14,169 bases of DNA, taken from Gammaproteobacteria bacterium. GTDB lineage: Bacteria > Pseudomonadota > Gammaproteobacteria > Steroidobacterales > GCA-2729495. Below the pieces are notes generated by a model. It was not told the origin of the DNA, did no database searches, and was given only the letters and a program-made list of their open reading frames with translations. This document shows, one piece after another, positions 1 to 6,955 of the stretch (the stretch's first letter is position 1; every line of letters starts with the position of its first letter). The stretch covers positions 1 through 14,169 of the forward strand of contig JAHDYN010000010.1 of assembly GCA_023383735.1 (NCBI GenBank), given 5' to 3'. Position numbers and translations under genes: made by a program.

Positions 1-50
1 TTCTGTACGCCATCAGGCTTGATGATGGAAAGCGTTCGTTCAATCGTCAT
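1..50 (-). CDS. ndk: Nucleoside diphosphate kinase, N-terminal fragment (cut by window edge)
   Basis: Only the first 16 codons are present; the gene continues beyond the left edge. Translated from the ATG at 50-48 it reads MTIERTLSIIKPDGVQ. This matches the very conserved start of Ndk (E. coli begins with an AIERTFSIIKPDAV-like stretch, from memory), where the lysine of the IIKPD motif helps bind the nucleotide phosphates. Ndk transfers the gamma phosphate of ATP to other nucleoside diphosphates in the cytoplasm. A GGAG Shine-Dalgarno element lies just upstream (the complement is at about 55-58). The gene is 29 bases downstream of iscA on the same strand, so it is probably the last or a late gene of the trmJ-iscS-iscA transcript; ndk also follows the isc cluster in Pseudomonas. 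The identification rests on 16 residues but they are distinctive. Confidence 0.85.
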   Translation of the reverse strand, partial: MTIERTLSIIKPDGVQ

Positions 51-79
51 GGATGCTCCAGTACTCAACGGTTTCGGGG

Positions 80-424
80 TTATTCGACAGTAAAACTCTC
101 GCCGCAGCCACACTCGCCTTTGGCCTTGGGATTGCGGAAGCGGAAGGCCTCGTTCAGGCCCTCGCGGACAAAATCGACTTCGGTGCCATCGATCACGGCC
201 AGCGCCTCGCGATCGACGACGACCTGCACGCCGGCCTGCTCGAAGATCACATCCTCGGGCGTGACCGATTCGGCCAGGCTGACCACATAGGCCATTCCCG
301 AGCAGCCGGTGCGGCGGATACCGATACGCAGGCCCACGCCGGCGGCCTTGGCGGGATCAGGCTTGCCAATGAATGCGCGCGCCCTTTTCAGGGCGTTCTC
401 AGTCAGTACGACCGCCACCTTCAC
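80..424 (-). CDS. iscA: IscA-type (A-type, HesB/YadR/YfhF) iron-sulfur cluster carrier
   Basis: Predicted 114-residue A-type carrier that receives Fe-S clusters from a scaffold and passes them to apoproteins. The three diagnostic cysteines are all present: Cys41 in the TGCSGMAY motif and Cys105 and Cys107 in the C-terminal ECGCGESF motif. The length and the short C-terminal tail fit the family (about 107-115 residues). The protein could be IscA, or ErpA/SufA, which share the fold; the call as IscA rests on position after iscS and the IscU-like gene. It starts 21 bases after the IscU-like stop and is followed 29 bases later by ndk. All ligand cysteines are intact here, unlike in the upstream IscU-like protein, so this may be the main cluster-binding protein of the locus (inference). 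Confidence 0.88.
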   Translation of the reverse strand: MKVAVVLTENALKRARAFIGKPDPAKAAGVGLRIGIRRTGCSGMAYVVSLAESVTPEDVIFEQAGVQVVVDREALAVIDGTEVDFVREGLNEAFRFRNPKAKGECGCGESFTVE

Positions 425-445
425 ATCCTCTTATAAGGGAATACG

Positions 446-820
446 CTACCCGCCATTGTCCCAAGCTGCCGAGCACTTGTGCAAGGCATCCTGAATGATC
501 AGCAGCCGGCCCGTCTTGTGCGCCGGCACATCGAGCGGCGCGCGCAGGCTCAGGGCGTCGAAAGCCTGCAGTTCCGCCCGCGTGCAGCCGGCGAGCTTCC
601 CCGCTGCGAGGCTGCAGGCGGCGATGGTGTGCGGGCAGCCCCAGGCCTGCCAGGCGAGGGCCAGGACCCGTGCGGCCTCGTGTCGCAGCTCGAATACCAC
701 CCAGGCACCCTGCTCCAGGGAACCTCCCTCGCCGCGGACCAGGGTGCCCGGACCGGGCGGCAGTGCCCCGGCATGCCGGGGCGCGGCGAAATGCAGGGCA
801 ACTTCGCCGGAATAGTCCAT
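446..820 (-). CDS. Degenerate IscU/NifU-N-like scaffold protein
   Basis: Predicted 124-residue protein resembling the Fe-S scaffold IscU in length, in its N-terminal YSGEVALHFAAPRHAG stretch (compare IscU YSEKVIDHYENPRNVG) and in the central WGCPHTIAACSLAAGKLAG block (compare IscU YGCGSAIASSSLVTEWVKG). Of the three IscU cluster-ligand cysteines only the middle one is kept, Cys62. The position of IscU Cys37 (ACGD motif) is about Gln37 (EQGA), and the position of IscU Cys106 (IHCS) is Lys102 (AHKT), although the neighbouring His101 remains. The aspartate of the first motif is also lost. It has three other cysteines (69, 79, 116) that do not align with ligand sites. It starts only 3 bases after the iscS stop, so it is almost surely co-translated. 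Comparisons with IscU are from memory. It may be a non-canonical scaffold or an IscS partner rather than a standard [2Fe-2S] assembly protein. Confidence 0.72.
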   Translation of the reverse strand: MDYSGEVALHFAAPRHAGALPPGPGTLVRGEGGSLEQGAWVVFELRHEAARVLALAWQAWGCPHTIAACSLAAGKLAGCTRAELQAFDALSLRAPLDVPAHKTGRLLIIQDALHKCSAAWDNGG

Positions 821-823
821 GGC

Positions 824-1999
824 TCAGCCCCCGGCCACGCTGACAGGGCTGAAACTGCGCAGATGCGCCACGGCCTGCACGACACAACCGACCGCAAAAT
901 CGATCTCGGCGGCCGTGCTCGCCCTGCCGAAGGAGAAGCGTATCGAACTCTGCGCCAGTGCCACCGGACGACCGAGCGCGCGCAGCACCGGCGAGGCCTC
1001 GTTGCTCAGGCTGGTGCAGGCCGAACCGCTGGCCACGCACAGACCGCCAAGACTGTAGAAGAGGCTCTCGCCCTCGACACCGGCGACGCTCACGTTGAGG
1101 ATGTGGCCGCTGCGCTGCCCGACATGCCCGTTGAGCAGGATGCCGGGCAGTTGCTGCAGTCCGGCCCACAGCCGGTCGCGCAAGGCCCGCACATGCTGCG
1201 CTTCATCCGGCAGGCGCTCTGCAGCGAGGCGAAAAGCCTCGCCCATGCCGGCGACCTGATGGGTGGCAACCGTGCCCGGACGCAGACCGCGCTCCTGGCC
1301 GCCGCCAAACAGCAGTGGCGCCACCCGCCGCACACGCTCCTGATCGATGAACAGTGCACCGACACCTTTGGGGCCATACAGCTTGTGCGCAGACAGCGAG
1401 AGCAGATCGATCTGCTGGGCACGCACATCGATCACTTCGCGGCCGGCACTCTGCGCCGCGTCCACGTGCAGCAGCACGTCATGGCGCCGGCAGATCGCGC
1501 CGATCGCGCCGACGTCCAGGATGACACCCGTCTCGTTGTTCACGTGCATCAGCGAGACCAGCACGGTATCCGGCTCAAGCGCGGCCTCGACGGCGGCGGG
1601 CGCAATCAGGCCATCGGCATCCGGCCTGAGCCAGGTGATGCGCCAGCCCCGCGCGGCAAGGTGCCGGCAGCTCTCGATGACCGCCTTGTGTTCGGTGAGC
1701 GCGGTCACCAGGTGCCGGCCACGCGTCTCGCGAAACTGCGCGGTACCGATCACTGCCAGGTTGTCGGACTCGGTGGCACCCGAGGTGAAGATGATCTCGG
1801 CAGGCTGTGCGTTGACCAGCGCCGCCACCTGCGCGCGCGCCTTTTCCACCAGCGCCTGCGCTGCACGGCCCGCCGCATGGCCGAGGGCGGCGGGATTTGC
1901 CGCCAGCGCCCGCCTGCCCAGGCAATCGTTCATCAGCGCAGCAACGGCAGGATCCACCGGCGTGCTGGCCGCGTAATCCAGATAGACCGGCAACTGCAT
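824..1999 (-). CDS. iscS: Cysteine desulfurase IscS
   Basis: PLP enzyme that removes sulfur from cysteine and passes it as a persulfide to Fe-S assembly and tRNA thiolation. I chose the ATG at 1999 (391 residues, MQLPVYLDYAASTPVDP) over an upstream in-frame GTG at 2005. With this start, the PLP-binding lysine in SLSAHKLYGPKG is Lys206 and the catalytic cysteine in ASGSACTSLSNEASPVLRALG is Cys328, the same numbers as in E. coli IscS. Other family features are TSGATESDN (PLP phosphate region), HVNNETG and HVDAAQSAG. The Cys-loop keeps the SGSACTS form, typical of housekeeping (group I) desulfurases rather than SufS. It lies 16 bases after trmJ and 3 bases before the IscU-like gene. No strong Shine-Dalgarno is visible, so translation may be coupled to trmJ. 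Confidence 0.95.
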   Translation of the reverse strand: MQLPVYLDYAASTPVDPAVAALMNDCLGRRALAANPAALGHAAGRAAQALVEKARAQVAALVNAQPAEIIFTSGATESDNLAVIGTAQFRETRGRHLVTALTEHKAVIESCRHLAARGWRITWLRPDADGLIAPAAVEAALEPDTVLVSLMHVNNETGVILDVGAIGAICRRHDVLLHVDAAQSAGREVIDVRAQQIDLLSLSAHKLYGPKGVGALFIDQERVRRVAPLLFGGGQERGLRPGTVATHQVAGMGEAFRLAAERLPDEAQHVRALRDRLWAGLQQLPGILLNGHVGQRSGHILNVSVAGVEGESLFYSLGGLCVASGSACTSLSNEASPVLRALGRPVALAQSSIRFSFGRASTAAEIDFAVGCVVQAVAHLRSFSPVSVAGG

Positions 2000-2015
2000 G
2001 CTCACAACCGCACGT

Positions 2016-2753
2016 TCAGGGCTTCGGCCGGGGCCCTGAACCGGGCGCCACGGCGCTGAGTATGCCGCGCAGGATGTTCAGCTCGTTCTCATCCACCTGC
2101 GCACGGTTGAACAGGCGACGCAGGCGGCGCATCAGGTGGCGCGGATTCTGCGGATTCAGAAAACCGCTGGCGAGCAGCACGCGTTCGAAGTGCTCGTAGA
2201 AGAGCTCCATCGCCGCGGGACCGGCCAGCGGCGATTCGCGCGGCGGCAATTCGCGCTCGAGGATCTGCTGCTGGCGCAGTTCGTAGGCGAGGATCTGCAC
2301 GGCCTGGGAAAGATTCAGCGAGCTGTAGTCCGGATTGGCGGGGATGTAGACAATCGCGCTGCAGAGGTCGAGTTGCTCGTTGGCGAGCCCGGAACGCTCC
2401 GGCCCGAAGACCAGCGCCACCGGCTTGCTGGCCGCATTTTCCATGGCCTGCCGCGCGCACTCGCGCGGATCCACCTCTGGGCAGCCGATGCGCCGGTGGC
2501 GGGCGCTGGCACCGAGCACCAGGCCACACCCCTCCAGCGCCTCGGGCAGGCTGGCGACCGCTCGCGCCCCGTGCAGGACGTCCTGGGCACCCGAGGCCAT
2601 GGCGCGGGAATCCGGGCAGATGTATTCCGGCGGGGGATTGACCAGGTACAGCTGGTCAAAGCCCATGGTCTTGATGGCCCGGGCCACGGAACCGATGTTG
2701 CCCGGGTGAGTGGGCTCGAAGAGCACGAAGCGGATGTCGGGTGCACTGGACAT
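2016..2753 (-). CDS. trmJ: tRNA (cytidine/uridine-2'-O)-methyltransferase TrmJ
   Basis: Predicted 245-residue SPOUT-class (SpoU family) methyltransferase that adds a 2'-O-methyl group to position 32 of the tRNA anticodon loop. Three family motifs are visible in order: THPGNIGSVARAIKTMG at about 15-31 (with Asn19 and Arg25), LVFGPERSGLANEQL at about 114-128, and IPANPDYSSLNLSQAVQ at about 137-153, the trefoil-knot SAM-binding segments. The length and the alpha-helical C-terminal extension (160-245) fit TrmJ (about 246 residues). It is the first gene of the minus-strand cluster with iscS, and is divergent from suhB, an arrangement also found in E. coli. There is no clear Shine-Dalgarno before the ATG, and a TACAAT box lies only 9 bases upstream, so the mRNA may be leaderless or nearly so (inference). 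Confidence 0.95.
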   Translation of the reverse strand: MSSAPDIRFVLFEPTHPGNIGSVARAIKTMGFDQLYLVNPPPEYICPDSRAMASGAQDVLHGARAVASLPEALEGCGLVLGASARHRRIGCPEVDPRECARQAMENAASKPVALVFGPERSGLANEQLDLCSAIVYIPANPDYSSLNLSQAVQILAYELRQQQILERELPPRESPLAGPAAMELFYEHFERVLLASGFLNPQNPRHLMRRLRRLFNRAQVDENELNILRGILSAVAPGSGPRPKP

Positions 2754-2828
2754 GGGACGGCATTGTAAGCTGGCGGCGCGCGCGCCGATGCGTACAATGG
2801 CCGCCCCGCGCGACAGGCAGACAAATCC
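2754..2828. promoter_or_regulatory. Divergent trmJ/suhB promoter region with dyad symmetry
   Basis: Two outward-facing TACAAT boxes (good -10 matches) lie at 2793-2798 (plus strand, toward suhB) and 2767-2762 (minus strand, toward trmJ). Between them is a perfect 12-base palindrome, GGCGCGCGCGCC at 2775-2786, and the outer parts (GGCATTGTA on the left, TACAATGGC on the right) continue the symmetry with one base offset. The -35 elements would fall in the GC-rich centre and overlap; neither resembles TTGACA well. The promoter call is inference from box position and symmetry. Confidence 0.45.
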
Positions 2829-3632
2829 ATGCAGGCACTGCTGAATACGGCCATCCAGGCGGCACGCCGGGCCGGCGACATCGCCATCCGCTCGCTGTCA
2901 CGCCTCGACCAGCTCGAGATCAAGGCCAAGGCGCGCAATGAATACGTCACGCAGGTCGACCAGGCGGCCGAACAGGCCATCATCGAGAGCATCCACAAAC
3001 GCTACCCGGACCACGCGATCCTGGCCGAGGAGTCGGGACGGCAGGGCAGCAGCGAGTTCGTCTGGATCATCGACCCGCTCGATGGCACGACCAACTTCCT
3101 GCACGGCTTCCCGACCTTTTCGGTTTCGATCGCCCTGCGCAAACGCGATGTCCTGGAGGTGGGCGTGGTCTACGATCCCTGCCGCCAGGAGCTGTTCACG
3201 ACCATGCGCGGGCGTGGCGCCCAGCTCGACGGCAAGCGCATCCGCGTCAGCGAACGCCGGGAACTCGAAGGCACCCTGATCGGCACCGGCTTTCCGTACC
3301 GTGCCAACACCCGCTGGATGAATACCTACCTCGGCATGCTCGGCAGCGTCATGGAAAACACCGCCGGCGTGCGCCGCCCCGGCTCGGCCGCACTCGACCT
3401 GTGTTATCTGGCCGCCGGCCGGCTGGACGGCTTTTTCGAGTTCGGCCTGGAGAGCTGGGACATGGCGGCCGGCACACTGATGATCCAGGAAGCCGGCGGC
3501 GTGGTCAGCAGCCTGACCGGCGGCGGCTCACATCTGGACAGCGGCAATGTGCTGGCCGGCAATCTGAAGATTCACGACGCGCTGCGTGAACTGTTCACGC
3601 CACATCTGAACGCCGACACCGGCCCGGCCTGA
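2829..3632 (+). CDS. suhB: Inositol-1-monophosphatase SuhB
   Basis: Predicted 267-residue member of the Mg-dependent inositol monophosphatase family, the same length as E. coli SuhB. Metal and substrate motifs are complete: the AEESG segment with Glu67/Glu68, the signature IDPLDGTTNFLHGFPTFSVS at about 81-100 with Asp82 and Asp85, and the second signature SWDMAAGTLMIQEAGG towards the C terminus. The enzyme hydrolyses inositol-1-phosphate and related sugar or nucleotide phosphates. In E. coli SuhB also joins the rRNA transcription antitermination complex; whether this one does cannot be read from the sequence. It is transcribed alone on the plus strand, divergent from trmJ and convergent with secF. 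The only ribosome-binding signal is a weak AGGCAG upstream of the ATG. Confidence 0.94.
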   Translation: MQALLNTAIQAARRAGDIAIRSLSRLDQLEIKAKARNEYVTQVDQAAEQAIIESIHKRYPDHAILAEESGRQGSSEFVWIIDPLDGTTNFLHGFPTFSVSIALRKRDVLEVGVVYDPCRQELFTTMRGRGAQLDGKRIRVSERRELEGTLIGTGFPYRANTRWMNTYLGMLGSVMENTAGVRRPGSAALDLCYLAAGRLDGFFEFGLESWDMAAGTLMIQEAGGVVSSLTGGGSHLDSGNVLAGNLKIHDALRELFTPHLNADTGPA

Positions 3633-3654
3633 ACAACGGCAAGGGCAAGACACC

Positions 3655-3677
3655 CCGGCCGGCTCCGCCCCGGCCGG
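3655..3677. repeat. Inverted CCGGCCGG repeat between convergent suhB and secF, possible weak terminator
   Basis: The self-complementary octamer CCGGCCGG occurs at 3655-3662 and again at 3670-3677, allowing an 8-bp GC stem with a 7-base loop. It lies in the 57-base gap between the suhB and secF stop codons, where a bidirectional terminator would be expected. Neither strand has a T-run after the stem, so it is not a typical intrinsic terminator. Confidence 0.35.
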
Positions 3678-3689
3678 CACGTTGGAGCC

Positions 3690-4637
3690 TCAGGGCATCG
3701 AGTCGACTTCGCCTTCGCCCTTTTCCGCTTTCGGCGGTATCAGGTCGGCAGCCGTGGCCTTCAGCGACAGCGCGAGCGCACTGGCAACGAAGATCGACGA
3801 ATAGGTGCCGATGACGATGCCGATGGTCAGGGCACTGGCAAAACCGCGCAGCGTCTCACCGCCGAACAACAGCATGGCGATCACCATGAGCATGGTCAGG
3901 AAGCTGGTCATGATGGTGCGGCCAAGTGTCTCGTTGACCGAGATGTTCATGATCTCTTCCGGTTCGCCGCGGCGGATCTTGCGGAAATTCTCGCGGATCC
4001 GGTCGAAGACCACGATCGTGTCATTGACCGAGTAGCCGACGATGGCCAGCATCGCCGCCAGCACCGAGAGGTCGAAGGTCAGACCGGTCAGTGCAAAAAA
4101 GCCCAGCGTGATGACCGGATCGTGCAGGGTCGCAGCGATCGCACCCAGCGCAAACTTCCACTGAAAGCGCAGCATGATGTAGGCCATGATCATGATCATG
4201 GCGAACAGCATCGCCAGGGCGCCCTGCTCGGTGAGTTCCTCGCCGACCTGCGGGCCGACGAACTCCGTGCGACGCAGCTCGACCGTGGGATCGCCGGCCT
4301 TGAGCACGGCAATGATCTGCCCGGCCACGACCTTGTTGTCGAGGCCTTCACGCGGCAGCACGCGGATCATCACGTCGCTCGCGGTACCGAAGTTCTGTAC
4401 CTGCGCATCGCCGTAATTGCCGGCCGCCAGCCGTGCGCGGATGTCGGGCAGGTCTGCAGGCCCCTGGTATCCCAGCTCCAGCAGCACGCCGCCAGTGAAG
4501 TCGATGCCGAAGTTGAGGCCGCGCACACCGGGAATCAGCAGGATCAGCGAACCGACCATCAGGATGGTCGAGAACACGGCTGCGATGCGCCGCTGGCCGA
4601 GGAAGTTCAGGTTGCTCTTGGCGTTGAATAATTCCAT
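3690..4637 (-). CDS. secF: Protein translocase subunit SecF
   Basis: Inner-membrane subunit of the SecDF-YajC complex, which uses the proton motive force to help pull secreted proteins out of the SecYEG channel. I set the start at the ATG at 4637 (315 residues, MELFNAKSNLNFLGQRR), 11 bases after the secD stop, because it gives the usual SecF N terminus and length. An open frame extends upstream to 4751 but only by overlapping secD. Visible features are the first membrane helix at about 18-36, the GIDFTGG motif just after it, a periplasmic domain, and the RND-like block of membrane helices with HDPVITLG and VGYSVNDTIVVFDRIREN, which are signature SecF sequences. The tail is short, charged and cytoplasmic. 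It is the last gene of the queA-tgt-yajC-secD-secF cluster. Confidence 0.95.
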   Translation of the reverse strand: MELFNAKSNLNFLGQRRIAAVFSTILMVGSLILLIPGVRGLNFGIDFTGGVLLELGYQGPADLPDIRARLAAGNYGDAQVQNFGTASDVMIRVLPREGLDNKVVAGQIIAVLKAGDPTVELRRTEFVGPQVGEELTEQGALAMLFAMIMIMAYIMLRFQWKFALGAIAATLHDPVITLGFFALTGLTFDLSVLAAMLAIVGYSVNDTIVVFDRIRENFRKIRRGEPEEIMNISVNETLGRTIMTSFLTMLMVIAMLLFGGETLRGFASALTIGIVIGTYSSIFVASALALSLKATAADLIPPKAEKGEGEVDSMP

Positions 4638-4648
4638 GCTGCCATCCG

Positions 4649-6493
4649 TCAGACAGAGAGTCGCTCGACCTTGCGGCCACCGTAGACGAGGTTCACCACC
4701 GCACGCGTCACCGTCAGCGCCGTGAACATTGAAGTCATGATGCCGAGGCACAACACCACGGCAAAGCCCTTGATCGGCCCGCTGCCGAAGGCAAACAGCA
4801 CGATGCCGGCGATCAGCGTGGTGATGTTTGCATCCGCGATGGTCGAGAACACCTTGTCGTAACCGGCCGAGATCGCCGCCTGCGGCGTACTGCCATTGCG
4901 CACTTCCTCGCGGATGCGTTCATTGATCAGCACGTTGGCATCGACCGCCATGCCGATGGTCAGCACGATGCCGGCAATGCCGGGCAGGGTGAGCGCGGCC
5001 TGCAGCAGCGAGAGCAGCGCCACGATCAGCACCACGTTGACCAGCAGGCCGATATTCGCGATCAGGCCGAATACCCGGTAATAGATCAGCATGAACAAGC
5101 CGACAAACAGGAAGCCGTAGAGAAAAGCCTCGATGCCGCGATCGATGTTGTCCTGACCAAGGCTCGGGCCGATGGTGCGCTCCTCGATCTTGTAGACGGG
5201 CGCTGCCAGTGCGCCGGCACGCAGCAGCAGGGCCAGGTCGCGCGCTTCGAAGGTGTCGAGGCCGGTGATCTGGAAGCTGTTGCTGAAGACGCCGTTGATG
5301 GTGGCGACGTTGATGACCTCGCGCTCCACACGCGGCACCTCGATCTTCTTGCCATCGCGCTCGACCGTCTCGCGCTTCTGTTCGATGAACACCACGGCCA
5401 TGGGCTTTTTCAGGTTCTCGCGGGTGGTTTCCAGCATGCTGCGCGCGCCCTTGCTGTCGAGGCGCACGTTCACGATTGCCTGGCCCTGGTCAAAACCCTG
5501 GCTGGCATCGACGAGCTGGTCGCCGGTGACGATCACACGGCGCTTGAGCACGACCGGTCCGCCGTCGCGCGACTGGAACAGCTCGCAACCCAGCGGCGCA
5601 CGGCCGGTGCGCTCGACCTCGAGCGGATTTGCATCGTCGCAGACCAGGCGGAATTCGAGTGTCGCGGTGGCGCCGAGCACGCGCTCGGCCTGGGCCGGAT
5701 CCTGCACGCCCGGCAACTGCACCACGATCCGGTCCACACCCTGGCGCTGCACCACCGGCTCGGCGACACCGAGCTCGTTGACACGGTTGCGCAGGGTGGT
5801 GACGTTCTGCTGGATGGCGAAATCCTCGCGTTCCTTGATCTGCACCGGCGTCATTCTCACGACGATCACGGCCGACCCGCCGCTCACGCGCCGCTCGATG
5901 TCGAGCGCCGGGTCTGCATCGTTCAGCAGTTCTTCGGCGCGGTCGGCATCAGCGGCATCCGGCAGGCGGATCAGTACTTCGTCGCCGGTCACGCTGATGC
6001 TGCGGCGGATGCGGTTGTCGCGCAGCAACTTGTTGAAGTCGCTCGCATAGCTGTCCAGCCGCTGCTTGATGGCGGTGGAGATGTCTACCTCAAAGAGAAA
6101 ATGCACACCACCGCGCAAGTCGAGGCCCAGCGGCACCGGTCGCAGGCCGATCGCGCGCAGCCATGCCGGTGTGTTCGGCGTGAGCGTCAGCGCAACCACG
6201 TAGTCCTTGCCGAGCACCTCACGCAGTGAATCGGCGGCCTTGAGCTGCACGTCCACCGAAGGGAACCGAACCATCAGGCGGCCCTTGTCGAGGTATGGCG
6301 CCGCGCCCTCGATCTGCTGGGACGCGATCACCTGCTTCACGCGCTCGATGCCGCTGTCGGTCAGGGGTTCGCCGCTGGACAGTCCCACCTGCACCGCCGG
6401 CGCCTCGCCGAACAGGTTGGGCAGCGAAATCAGCAGACCGGCCGCCACGGCGACGACCACAATCAGGTTCTTCCAGAGCGGAAAGCGATTCAT
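4649..6493 (-). CDS. secD: Protein translocase subunit SecD
   Basis: Predicted 614-residue protein, essentially the length of E. coli SecD (615). It has an N-terminal membrane helix at about 8-26, then the LGLDLRGGVHFLFEVD motif at about 122-137 (the D1 region), then a large periplasmic domain with the P1-type segment. The C-terminal RND-type block of five helices contains GIVLTIGMAVDANVLINERIREE, which has the conserved aspartate and arginines implicated in proton use. It acts with SecF and YajC at the inner membrane. It starts 97 bases after yajC, with a GGAA element about 10 bases before the ATG, and ends 11 bases before secF. No truncation or unusual insertion is seen. Confidence 0.97.
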   Translation of the reverse strand: MNRFPLWKNLIVVVAVAAGLLISLPNLFGEAPAVQVGLSSGEPLTDSGIERVKQVIASQQIEGAAPYLDKGRLMVRFPSVDVQLKAADSLREVLGKDYVVALTLTPNTPAWLRAIGLRPVPLGLDLRGGVHFLFEVDISTAIKQRLDSYASDFNKLLRDNRIRRSISVTGDEVLIRLPDAADADRAEELLNDADPALDIERRVSGGSAVIVVRMTPVQIKEREDFAIQQNVTTLRNRVNELGVAEPVVQRQGVDRIVVQLPGVQDPAQAERVLGATATLEFRLVCDDANPLEVERTGRAPLGCELFQSRDGGPVVLKRRVIVTGDQLVDASQGFDQGQAIVNVRLDSKGARSMLETTRENLKKPMAVVFIEQKRETVERDGKKIEVPRVEREVINVATINGVFSNSFQITGLDTFEARDLALLLRAGALAAPVYKIEERTIGPSLGQDNIDRGIEAFLYGFLFVGLFMLIYYRVFGLIANIGLLVNVVLIVALLSLLQAALTLPGIAGIVLTIGMAVDANVLINERIREEVRNGSTPQAAISAGYDKVFSTIADANITTLIAGIVLFAFGSGPIKGFAVVLCLGIMTSMFTALTVTRAVVNLVYGGRKVERLSV

Positions 6494-6590
6494 GAGCAGC
6501 AGGTTCCCGAAATTCCGGCGGGCAAACTTGGGCCATGCTTAAAGGTCGGCGGCCGGCATGGACTGGCAGGACCCTGAAGCACGGCGGATA

Positions 6591-6920
6591 TCACGCGTTC
6601 TTGATCGTCCCTTTGGGCATCACCGCGCTGATGGTGTGCCGCTGCACCACCACCTCGACACCACTGGCAATCTCCACATGCAGGAAGTCGTCCTTGATGG
6701 ATGTCACCTTGCCCAGCATGCCGCCGGCGGTACTGACCTCGTCACCGACCGCCAGGGCCGCCATCATGGCCTTGTGTTCCTTCTGGCGCTTCTGTTGCGG
6801 CCGCATGATCATGAAATAGATCACCAGCAGGATGATGAACATCAGCAGCATGGTGACCCACGGGTCCTGTGCCGGCGCGGCGGCGCCCTGCGCCATGGCG
6901 TCCTGGATGAAAAAGCCCAT
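6591..6920 (-). CDS. yajC: Preprotein translocase accessory subunit YajC
   Basis: Predicted 109-residue small membrane protein, close to the E. coli length (110). A single hydrophobic helix lies at about 21-40 (the VTMLLMFIILLVIYFMIM segment), followed at once by the hallmark RPQQKRQKEHKAMMAAL motif and the GDEVSTAGGMLGKV segment of the soluble domain. YajC associates with SecDF and modulates its interaction with SecYEG, and is not essential in E. coli. It sits 35 bases after tgt and 97 bases before secD in the same cluster. The 97-base gap after it holds no gene or clear terminator. Confidence 0.95.
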   Translation of the reverse strand: MGFFIQDAMAQGAAAPAQDPWVTMLLMFIILLVIYFMIMRPQQKRQKEHKAMMAALAVGDEVSTAGGMLGKVTSIKDDFLHVEIASGVEVVVQRHTISAVMPKGTIKNA

Positions 6921-6955
6921 TTATTGACCTTGGTTAGCTGAAAAAAGGCGCGTCA

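Noticed and set aside
479..2059. 526-codon plus-strand open frame.
   Set aside because: It lies antisense across the IscU-like gene and iscS, has no recognisable motifs, and is typical of high-GC shadow frames.
4638..4751. Upstream extension of the secF frame.
   Set aside because: It overlaps the C-terminal coding part of secD, and the ATG at 4637 gives the normal SecF N terminus.
6532..6562. Weak inverted repeat CCATGC/GCATGG in the yajC-secD gap.
   Set aside because: Only 6 bp with a long loop; no T-run and no clear role.
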